A DNA stretch of 64,000 nt from Glandiceps talaboti (Eukaryota; Hemichordata; Enteropneusta; Spengelidae): assembly GCF_964340395.1 (NCBI RefSeq), contig NC_135560.1, positions 18,256,098-18,320,097 on the forward strand, given 5' to 3'. Made by a program: the position numbers and the translations under genes. Shown here piece after piece: positions 13,549-39,916 of the stretch (its first letter is position 1; the number at the start of each line of letters is the position of its first letter). Below the pieces are notes generated by a model. That model ran no database searches. It saw only the letters and a program-made list of their open reading frames with translations, and was not told the origin of the DNA.

Positions 13549-14160
13549 TTACCTCTGTCGGACCAATAGGCAAACGCCGTTCGGTAGGATTCCTTCACTG
13601 ATGCGAAATCTATGAATATTCATAAGTTTCCCTGAACGACCGCCTAATACCCGTTCCGCAAACCTTGTGTTTTGTGACAGGGTGAGATCGGTTACATGGC
13701 GGACGTGGTACAAATTGCAATGGCAGTGTAGAAAAACGTACGGCACATAGTTTGGATTACAAATTGGATTGTCCGGTAGAAGTAAGTTACGGTTGACGTA
13801 CCTTACATCAGCAGATAGTACGGTGTAAACGTTTGTTCCCTGACTATCAATCGAGACACTCCGTAAATATAACATCTCATCGACAGATGATGTGTGGGTA
13901 GATTCCACATTGCCTACCTTCGTACTGGGACAATTATCCAGACAATTTTTCTCTCTGGTTTGAACAGTTCAACCGAGACCTATCATACACAGCAAGGTAA
14001 TTACACATAATGCCACCTGTACCGCGAATGATTCCATTTTCTGGCGATATGGCAACCCCCAAAACCACTTACCAAGATCTTTATGGAATGAAGAAAACAT
14101 ATATGCGACAGTTAACGATGCGACCCACGTCAGGGTTGAGAAGAAACAATCCACATCCAA
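13549..14160 (-). pseudogene. Unidentified minus-strand frame with one internal stop
   Basis: Two open stretches, 14160-13969 and 13908-13549, are in the same frame. Between them the frame is open apart from one TGA at 13971-13969, giving about 204 codons. The upstream part has two hydrophobic stretches (FFSTLTWVASLTVAYMFSSF and FAVQVALCVITLLCMIGLG). The downstream part has scattered cysteines and no family I recognise. Donor-like GGTAAGT and GGTAGGC motifs occur on this strand near 14073 and 13915, so it could instead be exons of an unrecognised gene, or chance. No function is proposed. Confidence 0.2.
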
Positions 14161-16019
14161 ACGAGGTAACTATTGTTTAATACTTTTCCCAATGATGTTC
14201 CTACGGGATAATTCGAAATTTGAAATTTTGCTTGCGATAAACGACAGAAACCCAATAATTCACTTTGTGACCAAATTCATTATATTAAGATCCCTTTGGT
14301 TTTCTTATTTGGACCACCTCTGAATACCCGCCATTACGTATTAGCTAGATCCAAACCTTGTTTTTTTAATATGAAGTCTGCTGATGTAAGAATTAATACG
14401 GGGATTTCTGTCCCTATGAAAGTAATCCTATCTCCATGGAGTTAACGAGATTTAGTTTTAGCAAACACAAAGCGCTGCACAGGTGGATTTCTTTTTAGCC
14501 TCAATCAACTATGATTGAATTGTGGTGCGGTCACCTTGTCATTTTATTAAAATACCCACGAGTTTCCCATTCTCTTCCACATTGGCCCTTGGCGATAGTT
14601 TCCGTCATTCTACACCGCCTGCGGTCCAAACTAAAGTCCTGTGTAAACCTTACCAGTGTAGTGAATTGTCAATGTGTTCCGTGTTTCCAATGTATTAGGC
14701 TATGTAACTCTATTGACAGTAATCTGTTGGCGCTTAAATCAATATAGTCGGCAGTAGTCTGGTAGTTACACATTCAATACACTTGTTGTGGCTGCGGATA
14801 CTTCGTAATCCTGACTTGCTCCAAGCTGATTACAAACTCAATATAAATGAGTTATTCTTTTGTGTGGAAACTTATTATACACTCAAGTATTCCATGAACG
14901 ACAATACCTTCAGGGAAAGCAATTGGGAAAGAAAGAAAAAGTCCCCTTGAGTCAGGAGCTTGCATGTCTGTGTATATCCCGTCTTTGCGACAAATGGGAC
15001 ATACGGCAATAACTTCAGTATTACGGAACATTGTCATAAAACTAGTGAAGCCATGTTATGTGCAGGTGTTCACCATTTACTGTTATGAGAATCAAGTTGT
15101 ATGATGTTAAAATGAAAAAATCAAACCATTAAATACACCAGACAATGGGTCCACAGTATTAACCTCTTACCCAATCGATTCAGACCTTGTGTGTGTGTAT
15201 GTGTATGTATGTATGTATGGTGACTAAGCTTAGTGAATCGAAACATAGCTTAATTTTATCTAGACAAAACAGAAGACGGCCATTGTTAGAATTTCATTTC
15301 CATAATTATGTCCTCCACGACAGAGAAAGAGTCGATCATATTTCTAATTCGTGACGTCAGTTGCTACGATGCGTAACAATTCACTGGAAATGCTTCAATA
15401 TTTTATTAAGGTTAAGTAAATTGTTGCTATGGCAGCGAAGCTTCTCCCAGCTGATAGTACGCCACCTAAACCATAGGAGTTTATTAACCGGATGCCTACG
15501 ACATTCATTCAGCGGAAATGCATTCATCATGATCGCTAAACATTCATACTTGTCGCGACAAAATTAAAACGATCTTAATTCATGCAATTTATTGGCAGCA
15601 ATCGCTTTCATTTGTATGGAAATGGGACAATGGGAGATCTCCTTGAGTTGATCACATTTATGTTTTCATAAAGTGGTCATACTGGAGAGTTTATTACACT
15701 CGATTATTGCTTTTCTTTGTCAAACTGAAAAGGCTTTCATAACTTTCTTGTAATAAACATTACAGTAGGGTACCTACTTCATTTGCGAAACAGTACGTCA
15801 CGTGAACACAGCTTTGAAACAATGAAGGAATTTCTGAAGCTTTGGTATAAATTAACCATCCGACAAAGCTTGTTAAAGGCCCTTGATGTAACCACAGGTT
15901 CTCGCATCTGCTATGTTATCACTAGAACCATAACGATTACATGTAAAGAGGCCAATTCTTTATAGTTCAGGACAGCTCCTTTTCCTAGACATAGCTCTGG
16001 TAGACAGTCATTTTATAAC

Positions 16020-16122
16020 CCTAACTAACTATTAACTAACTAACAAACTAACTAACTAACTAACTACTAACTAACTAACTATTAACTAATTATTAATTAT
16101 CTAACTGACTAACTAACTAACC

Positions 16123-16158
<36 letters not shown>

Positions 16159-16182
16159 ACAGTATATATATATATATATACA

Positions 16183-16270
<88 letters not shown>
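16020..16270. repeat. (TAAC)n followed by (TA)n microsatellite
   Basis: Imperfect CTAA/ACTA repeats run to about 16121. They are followed by about 150 bp of TA interrupted by two CAGTATA units. The 3' part is a pure TA run of about 85 bp that could extrude as a cruciform. Confidence 0.95.
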
Positions 16271-17084
16271 TATTATTATATATGATATCAATAAATATAC
16301 TAGGTACGTGAGCAAAAGCTCGATAGGGAGTTATACATGGAAATATTTCCGAATACACTGTATGTTGTGAAATGTCTGTTAGCTGACGCCTCATTCCCTT
16401 TGGTCAGCTCACCTATGCCCTAAATGAGCTAATTTTGCAATTATAAAGTGGGGTTAAAGGGAAGTTGAAGCATAGACCCACTTATAAAAGGCAATTATGT
16501 ACATTTACATACTAGATATACCAATAAGTGTGTTGTGTCGCTAACAGCACCATGGAAACACAGACCCAGAGAGGAAACCAGCACAACAAGTAATGTTTAT
16601 TTGTAGTCATGATGTGTTCACAGAAAAAAAGAGGAAATTGGCACATAAAACAAATGATGGTTTCTAATCATCAAGATATTTATTCAGTTGTCTCTGAGTC
16701 TCAAGAATCGCTGCCTTTAAATTTATCACCTTGATGATAGCTATTAAGCTGGAAATCCGTATTGCTTGAACTGACAAATAAACTTATTAAGTATTAGACA
16801 AGATGACAACAAGTCATCGCTCAAATACCACAACAACGCCCTCACTCTCTAATGTATATTTCTTAGTTTGTTCTGTTTACGACAAGGGTACTTTTTTGTT
16901 GTCATAGCGATGGTTTAGTCTCGAAAACAATACTTCATTTACAACATACAATAGAATCTGTCATGCATTTAGACTAGTGGTTTTATATACTAGTATACCA
17001 ACACTTTACAAGGCCACACACACATATTAACTAAATACCACGTAGGATGTGGATCATATGTAGATTTCAATCACGTAATACATA

Positions 17085-17086
<2 letters not shown>

Positions 17087-17142
<56 letters not shown>

Positions 17143-17190
17143 TATTATATATTATATGTTATATATCATAATTATATATATATATATACA
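17087..17190. repeat. (GT)n then AT-rich microsatellite
   Basis: About 55 bp of GT run into TATATTATATGTTATATATC and a short TA run. Confidence 0.95.
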
Positions 17191-17679
17191 GTATACAATA
17201 TAAGCTTGTTATGTAGCAATAGCATTTCGACCAGTCCTTAGTTTTGCATTTGGTTGGTTGTGTCCAGGTTTGTATGACCATCGTCATATTTAAATCCCAT
17301 GTTCTCATATTATTGTTATCATATCAATGGAACCATAAGGGTAAGCCAGAGTAAAGCCACCTAGTGGTTTGAACCATCGTCTCTCCAGATGATTTGACTC
17401 TGGCCTACCACATGAGTTAAATTGGATAATTTCTTAGTTCTATGGCTCTGCCAAACAACATCGTCGTAAACCAAAGCCTCTTTTACGGCACAACTCTTTT
17501 TTTTGCGAGAATGCCATGGAACTGTTTTTCACTCCTAAATTTTAATCCTAGGGTATGTAATCCGAACTAGGACTTTATCAATACGCATAACAATTAAAAC
17601 ATCCCGTTAATATAACTTAAAACTCAAAAGTAGCTTTTCTTGTCCCGAAAATGTGTAAAATAAAACCTAATACGTCGGA

Positions 17680-17775
17680 ACAAAAACATATTTCGATAAT
17701 TGACATTTCACCTGTTCAGCTAATGTAAAAACATATTTCGATAATTGACATTTCATCTGTTCAGCTAAATTGTAA
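17680..17775. repeat. ~44-bp direct duplication
   Basis: The block AAACATATTTCGATAATTGA, then CATTTCAYCTGTTCAGCTAA, occurs twice in a row with one base difference. Confidence 0.9.
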
Positions 17776-18694
17776 AACTCAAATCTAGTCACGGGAAAAG
17801 AATGGTGATTAAGTTTTCTTGGAAAGTTTAATTGTCCGATAATGAGTGGAAGACATACAATGTTTTTAGTGTTTTTTATTATTCTATTAACGATTTGTGT
17901 ATAACACGAAATCTCTATTTGTTCCTAATGTTATTTTACAACTCTAGCTAACAAAGCTAACAAAGGATCGATAAATGTCTTTTAACAATGACAATCATTG
18001 TGTGCCAATGTCACAATAGGTACATGGCTATAATATGAATAAAATATACCTTCACAGTACACCAATATATCACGTTAGTTCGTTGCTCCGCAATGTGTTA
18101 GAAAAATGAGAGCGCCTCCAGTGACCGAAAGAGTTTAGTCTAGTTATACATTATATTATTCTGGTTAAACCTCTTTCGTCTTAGCAAAATGTTTACTTAG
18201 AATTGTCCAAAGTTGTGTTTTCATCTCTTAGGATGAATTGTGGGTCCACGGCCATTTTTGAAGGGTAAAGGATATTTAGTTGACATAATCAAAGAGAGTC
18301 AATAGTCACTCATCTGTACTTTCTCTGTGTACGGTAATTAGGTAGGTACGATTGCAACTTAATACGAACAGGTATTGAATAGGATGAATGTCAATGTGCT
18401 TTTTTCCCGCGTTTTTCATACTTTGTAATTCGTAGATTTCATACTTGCTTGTTTAAGGAACTTATTAGTTCTAACGACTTAAATGTGTTATACAGTGATT
18501 AACTCTGGAAGTAAATTTATCTCCGTGGTCTACGATTGCGTTAATTTTTGTTTTTGACTTAGCGTTAAAGTAATTAATTGGCCAACCAAAGCAGTGTGCA
18601 GTGAATTTTAGATACATTTATTTTATCGGACATGAAATAGTACGCCCATAGTAGAAAATCACCAAAGGGATATGTAGTACCAAATGGTGGATAT

Positions 18695-18935
18695 CTAGTG
18701 CAATAGATATTCAGTACCGAATAACCGATGAATATATAGTACATGGTACCGAATAACCAATGAATATCTAGTACATGTACCGAATAACCAATGAATACCT
18801 AGTACACGGTACCGAATAACCAATGAATATCTAGTACATGGTACCGAATAACAATGAATATATAGTACATGTACCGAATAACCAATGAATATCTAGTACC
18901 TAATAACCAATACCAATGGATATTTAGTAGTAAAT
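18695..18935. repeat. ~32-bp minisatellite
   Basis: About seven copies of a unit containing GTACCGAATAACCAATGAAT and ATCTAGTACATG. It lies roughly 1 kb upstream of the first exon of the next gene. Confidence 0.9.
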
Positions 18936-19848
18936 GACCAATGGACAACTAATGACTCACTGATAGCAAGCGGCAATTGACAACTGATAACTTGCAAGAA
19001 ATGACAGGTGAATATATATAGCAGAAGACCGGATCGAGAAGACCAAGCTGTGTCACACATACATGAATCAACAGGTGGTTGTGGGAGATTGGTTATGACG
19101 TCAGTGATAACGGCTTAATGAAAATATCTCTTCTACAGTTATATCACAACACCATGATCGTCCAATTAGAAGTAACTGTCTTGTACAGATTTAGAGAATC
19201 CTGGCCCAGTGACGTATAATTTATAGAATGTACACTATAGTTTCTATGCTACGGACATCGAGCATACATATGTATATTATGTAGTACTATATAAATGCCT
19301 ATGTTGGTATGTTGGTCGGCATCGCTGTTTTTACCGTCTATGGTTTAGTTCGTGCTTGGTCACTTAGGGTTAGCTAAGCGGTGCAGTGTTACGATTTATT
19401 CTACAATTATATATGTCTACAGAAAAGCTCCATGCACAGTGTCAAAGGTGAACCGTTATCGTCAGCTGAAGTTATTTATCGCCAGTCACCCAACTTTCCA
19501 AGATGTATTGTCCGTTCCACACTGGCTTTGTAATAATGAAAAATCTGAAATCAATTACAGTGCACTACTCATACAATTCCCCCTTTCCTGAACGCTTTGT
19601 GAAATGGCATATGTACGGTTTTATAGGGTCGTTGTAACAATACAGAGCCACACTTCTATAGGTATTCTTAATTCAGTATAGTTACACAATGGACCTTGGT
19701 AAACACTTCATCTACATATGTGTTATCACAGGTCGTACTTGGCGTGGTAACCACTAGAGCTACCATATGTACACATAGTAACGACGCTTGTCCGCCATAA
19801 CTCTGTCTTGTCGTCAATTGTTGCCGATTTTAGCGGTCCTATGCCGAC

Positions 19849-33694
<13,846 letters not shown>

Positions 33695-34054
33695 GATAGA
33701 GGACATCAATATTGTGCAAACTTTTCATATTTACGGATACTTATAAAGTTTCTTATTTTTTCTCGAGAGGGCAAATTAGTAAAAGTACGGGGTAGTCAAG
33801 TTTTAGAACGTGAGAAACTCACCATATTGATCATAGTATCCATAACTCACGTACTTCTCGCTACACTGATCAATAGACTGATCGATACACTGATCAATAT
33901 ATCGAATATCGACAATCTATGCAAACACACTATGCACATTAGGCACATTTTGAATTTCACACTGAAGCTATTGTTTCTGTTCATTAACCAATCTTGAAAT
34001 GTTAAACGCAAATATGCCAGGAAAATTTTATCTTCATTTTATAAATCCAAATGA

Positions 34055-34240
34055 TATGACGATTACACCAATTGGTGTGACGATTACACCAAATGATGTG
34101 ATTTGTGACGATTACACCAAATGTTTGTGACGATTACACCAAATGATGTGATTTGTAACGATTACACCAATTGGTGTGACGATTACACCAAATGATGTGA
34201 CGATTACACCAAAATGATGTGACGATTACACCACATACTT
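34055..34240. repeat. ~20-bp minisatellite in 3' UTR
   Basis: About eight copies of GTGACGATTACACCAAATGA, 360-550 bp after the stop of the uncharacterised gene and before its first AATAAA, so probably transcribed. Confidence 0.9.
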
Positions 34241-37200
34241 TCATAAAGTGCAATTGAAGCCAACTAACCTGCAACAGAACGTCAATTGGCTCGATAGAAA
34301 TCGTAAAATTATTAATAAACTTTGCTAAATTTTGTCTGCCTTCAAAAATAGAAGTACAGTACCATTGTTACATTTTAAGTTGGTAAGATTTTTGACCATG
34401 AAATGTTGCAGTATTTATTTTGTCGAGACAGATGATGGAATGTAGCAAAGTTTTAATTATTTTAACGACGTTCTGTTTCAAGTTAATTAGTTTTTATTGT
34501 AATAACGTGTAATTCAATTTTTGGACATTAAGTAATAGTTCAAAACAAAGGTCCCGATTGATGATGTTGGCATGCAGTCGGAGTTCGGGGTTGATATGTG
34601 TGTTGTAGACCTAGTGTTACAAATAGTTGAGTCTGATGCCAATAAATACAAATATTGTATGTAGCCCTATTTTGTGATGGAAATGACAGGCTCCGAAGAC
34701 ATGCACAAATATTGTCATGTCACGTGCTTATTCCACGCAAAATCCATAGTGTAAGCCGTCCATGAATGCTTGTGAGAATGAACACTGCCGATTTCTATGA
34801 CCGTGGTGATGTGATGTGGGAACCAATGAAATTGAACCGAGTTTGACATTGATTAAATATATTTTTAAAAGAACTCTTTTCTTTGCCTGTTTAGCTAAGA
34901 ATTAAAGTAGGGTTTGCACTACAGGGTTTTTGTGGAAATTTTGCTGTGTTAAGTTGGTGGAAATTTGAAAGACAATTTTAAGCAACACAATCGAGAACAG
35001 TATGGTTTAATTCTTTATCTTAGTTTTATACGACATTTCGTAACTTATTCGACATTGCTAAAGTACACACTGAATCAGTGCACATTTCATCTATCACGTG
35101 GTCCAGCCATAGAGGGCGTGAAACCATGATCAGTCTAAGCCCCGTGGGCACAAATCTCTCAACAACCTTGCGTCGAGTCACACACAATGGAATATGTTTT
35201 GGACATATTTTATTTTGACGAAAAGTCACCTTCTAGAAGTCGAAGGGTCGATATAAACTGTACATTCAAACTTTGCACTCAGTGCGCTACAAGCGTATAT
35301 GTTCGCGTCGGGTGTAATAATATGATGTTCCCATGTCGGTTCCCTCGCCATACATGTAATGCTTTTTACACCATGCTCATAAATCGTGGTTATCGGAGCT
35401 CTTTGCTTTCGAAGATTAAGACTTTTCAACTGCACAAGTCAGGGCACAAATACAGTGTTGAAGACAGAAACGAATTCTAGATAACTTGTTACATGATTAT
35501 GTGTGAATTTGACAAAACACGTGACATTTTCAAAATCTTTAATATTAAAATGTAAGCTTTCTTTAAAAGTTTATTACAAAATCAAGCAGTATTTTACATT
35601 CATGAAAATTTACATTCGCACAGGACATCAATTTTCAGGTTTATTTTTCTGATGATGTAAATATGAACAAAGCATATCACGTGTAAAGCACAGTTTTATG
35701 TGATAACTCAACACTATACATGTAATGACAAATCTATAAATCTTTGTGTATTATGCAATCATATTTCTAACAGTTTAAGATTTATCAACCCAAAGACGAA
35801 ATAGTGCGTGTCGTAATTACTATTTAGCATTGAGATGTATACATTTGATTAAATATTTTGCTTCTTGTTTTTTAAAAAGGGCCAGTTTGAATTTGGCAAT
35901 GAAATATCGCTGTTTTTATTCGATGAGGAATCTAATTAACATAATATATACAGTATTATGTGGATGGCGTCATGTGCACAGTAACATGACCAGACAGACA
36001 GTCAGTCAATCAGTCAGTTATCCAATCGTGAAAGCGTTTGTATATCAGTCACAACATTAAGTATATACCACTGGCTAGATTCATTTTGTTACCGAATAAA
36101 GCTCACGCTTTACAACTCAATATTTCGCCTGTTGTCTGTGTTCATTACCATTACATCCTTATTCGTAAGGAAATTATATAAACGCAAATACAGTGAGTTT
36201 TATCGACAGAATTGCATGTGCATACTGTACATGTTTAGAGGCATTGGTAATCGTGAGATCTGTTGCATGCATCACATGTAGTCATATTCTGAATTAACGA
36301 TTAACTGACATAATTTATATTAATTTTTGGGTGAATCCAAAAACTGCCTTATACAAAATAAACATTCACAAACTGTCACCGCATACTCATTTTCAAAGCG
36401 CAAATCAACATACAAACGGTGCTAGATGAGGTTTCTGTAACACTGTATTTATTAGACAAAACAATGAATTTCTCATAATTTCAGATGCCACGGTAAAGGT
36501 AGGAAGTATTTGACAACCCGACATTGAATAAGACACTTTAGCCAAAGAATGGAAAATAACACACTTTCATGGTTGACAAGTGTTAGGGTGTGTGATATGT
36601 ACATTGGAAAGCAGCAGAAGAGAGGACTCAAAGAGCCCAGTATTTTCTAGTTTATGATTAGAAATTATAAAATACAATTATAAAATGCATGGTTTAACAA
36701 TTTAACAAAGGAACCGGAGGGGGGGGGGGGCTCTAAGAAATTGCTTCTGTGACTTGTTGACATTAAAGTAACACGGACAATGAACACATACATACTATGC
36801 TTACCAACTATAACGTAATCGTGATAGAGATGGCTGAGTGTGTACCGGGGGGGGGGGGGTTATGTACGTACCAACATGGATGTATTCTCCCCTAATACAC
36901 CCATGGTACCAAAACGGGAATACCTAACGAAAGCGTTATACCAGTTGTTCGACATAATTCAACACGTGTTAGTAGTTGGTGTTATAATAAGGATATTTCA
37001 ATCTGAAGCAAATGTATCCATCAAGAACAAAAAAATGTTAAAATAGCATACTGCACCCCTCGGACTGCGCTCCTCCTTTGGGTTTCCATATCTATGCTGT
37101 GTGATACCGCCCTCCTGCGGTATACAAATGTACATATCTTTTTCACGTCGGGATCCAATCGTGGCTTTCACCAGGATGTTTTGGTCATGGCATTTATCTC

Positions 37201-37355
37201 TCAAGCCTCAATACGATTACTAATATATGTATGACAAGCAGAAAATACTGAATTGTAGAAGTTATTCCTTCCATGTTATCCCGTAACAATTGTTGGCGAA
37301 CCACACATGCACTACTAATACTAGTACTCTCCACTTTCCAACTACTCCTCACTTT

Positions 37356-37356
<1 letters not shown>

Positions 37357-37393
<37 letters not shown>
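37357..37393. repeat. (CA)n microsatellite
   Basis: About 18 CA units. Confidence 0.97.
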
Positions 37394-37395
<2 letters not shown>

Positions 37396-38204
37396 CACCA
37401 TATCTACGCATTACTTAACTTGTTGAGTTCAGTTGTCTTTACAAAATCTAATACAGGTACAAAAAATTTCATGGAGCTAAGATTTATTCAACATCAAAAT
37501 GACTCAATAAATGAACATCATAGAAGAAATACAGTGACTCTGTTATTGTACTATTATCCAATATAAATAAAATGACTTACAATCATTGTGAACATAGCCA
37601 CAATGTAAATTTGGCAATCATTTGTACAGTAACAAAATCATGGACTGTGTCAACATGGAAGTATCACATTCCTGTAAGTGATGCTTCCACAACTATCAAC
37701 TAAAGCAAGAAAAGTGTTGGAAGGTGAAACAGGATGAATTCTTCCCAGCATTTTTGCTGCACTAGTAAAACATCTCTGATAAGTTATTTTGTGCAAATGT
37801 GAGTTTTAAATCACCATATATACAAATAATTGATATTTTATAATAAGAAATATTTGGGATCAAAACATGTAGGGTGTCGAGTATCTCAGTTATACAGACT
37901 AGGCTTACACATATAATAAGTTTATCAGGAAATCAAAATATTCATGTACTCATTTCACTTTTATTTCTATAAGTTGGACAAAATTCTAAAACAGGCATTT
38001 CCTTTCAAAGAATCTTCAGCAAGTAACAATTATTTAAGGATTACTTTTTTACTATGGCAACATTTTACATAAACATTTTTCTTTCAAAAGAATATAATAT
38101 ACAAGTTACAACACTAGGTATATAAATGTGAGGGGTCATATAAATGTGAGGGGTCATATTGTTATCATGTATTACTGTATTCAGGTTTTATTGCACCTTA
38201 CTGA

Positions 38205-38545
38205 GATGATATATAGACATGATGTACCAAGATTAGATCTAATCATGATATACAGTAAGATCCGATCTAATCATGATATAAGGTGAGATCCGATCTCAAT
38301 CATGATATATAGTGAGATCTGATCTAAATCATGATATATAGTGAGATCCGATCTAAATCATGATATATAGTGAGATCAGATCTAAATCATAATATATAGT
38401 GAGATCAGATCTAAATCATGATATATAGTGAGATCAGATCTGAATCATAATATATAGTGAGATCAGATCTAAATCATGATATATAATGAGATCAGATCTA
38501 AATCATGATATACAGTTAGTTCAGATCTAAATGAAATCAGAGCTG
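38205..38545. repeat. ~30-bp minisatellite
   Basis: About eleven copies of a unit containing ATCATGATATATAGTGAGAT and CAGATCTAA. Each copy contains the near-palindrome AGATCAGATCT or GATCCGATC. Confidence 0.92.
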
Positions 38546-39714
38546 AATCACAATACACAATGAGATTTAGATCTTGAATCACGATATCATCTACGTGAGA
38601 TTAAATCTAAAATATTAGCCATGAGATCAGAAATGATGATACATTATGAGACCATATACAAGTACTTCAAATCTTGACAGCCATGAAACTCTTATATTGG
38701 GAATCAAAGACAAATAACAACAAAGGTCATAAAACATGTCGAGATACAATTTCATATTTACATAAGGTGAGATTCAAAAATTGACAAACTGATCACCAAC
38801 AAAACAACCATGGCTATTATTCCCATATTTGTTATGTATTCTACAACTACATTTGTACTGACATCAGACCGTGGATGGACAGAACCTGTTACAAAACAGG
38901 GAATGTAAACAACTGAATTTGATTTAAAAACACTTGCCACAGCATGTTGGAAGTACAGAGACATGCATTACATTCCATTATTTGATAACACTTTTATGGC
39001 TACTTTATGTAAATTTCCAGTTCCCCTAGCATTTCATGTACAAATAAAGAGGCCATAAAAACCATGGTGTGTAATACACATCTCTTCTGTTCCAACACGC
39101 TGAGTCATATGTTATTAATCCAAATCATTTGTTTACTTTTCCTGTTTGTAACAGGTTGTGTACATCTACAGTCTGGTGTCTGAAGTTGTACTTGGGTGTA
39201 GAAACAGTATACTAGTAATTTTAATATGAGAAGATTACACAAATTGGATCTTTCACTAACAATACACCATATTTCAGTTACCTAAGTTCAGACCATTGTG
39301 TAGGTTAGCATTGTGAGAGGCGAGGGCGCCTCAGATTTGGCACAGTGAAGGCTAGAATTTTCCTCATGGCCACTGATTGAATTGAAATATACATGAAGTG
39401 GTGAATAAATGGAGGGTGCATTACATCTGGGAGTATTACAGAAGTGGTTAAGTATGTTTTAATTAATGGTATTCACTGAATAATAGAACAACAGAACAAG
39501 AACACCAAAAATGGGTGGCAACTCATATCTGCTCTCTTATACTTCAATACCTAACTACTCTGGCCTTCACTTCCAGCTTCAAAACAGCCTGCAAACAGCA
39601 CTCCTAGTGGTCAAACCTTGAAATGTTTTATCTTCCTGATAACCGGAATATGGCATATTACATGGATAATTATCATCAAGAAATACCAGGGCTTACAGCA
39701 ATAGTTACATTAGT

Positions 39715-39746
<32 letters not shown>

Positions 39747-39916
39747 GGCAGACATACATACATACATAAAAACACACATCTTTACAATTGATGAAAATGA
39801 CTAATGGCTATTCATTAGGTAGTTCATCAATGGAATACAAGTGTATAGACAAAATATTTCTTTCTAAAAATGAAAGAGAAAAGTTGTAAAATGGCAAACG
39901 ACTTTCATGAAGAATT

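Larger units (their letters stand above)
33695..39916. other. Intergenic region; no gene seen
   Basis: This holds the 3' UTR of the uncharacterised gene (AATAAA at 34314-34319 and 34641-34646), two minisatellites, CA and ACAG microsatellites, and G runs near 36721 and 36848. Scattered frames of 60-97 codons overlap on both strands and resemble no family. Confidence 0.5.

Noticed and set aside
14852-15037. Minus-strand frame with VCPICRKDG, considered as a zinc-binding exon of the 13549-14160 frame
   Set aside because: Only one CxxC pair, and no acceptor or donor with a phase that joins it convincingly to the downstream frame.
37050-37115. CCGCCCTCCTGCGGTAT motif as a possible mobile-element end
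   Set aside because: Only a short local hairpin; no second end was found nearby.
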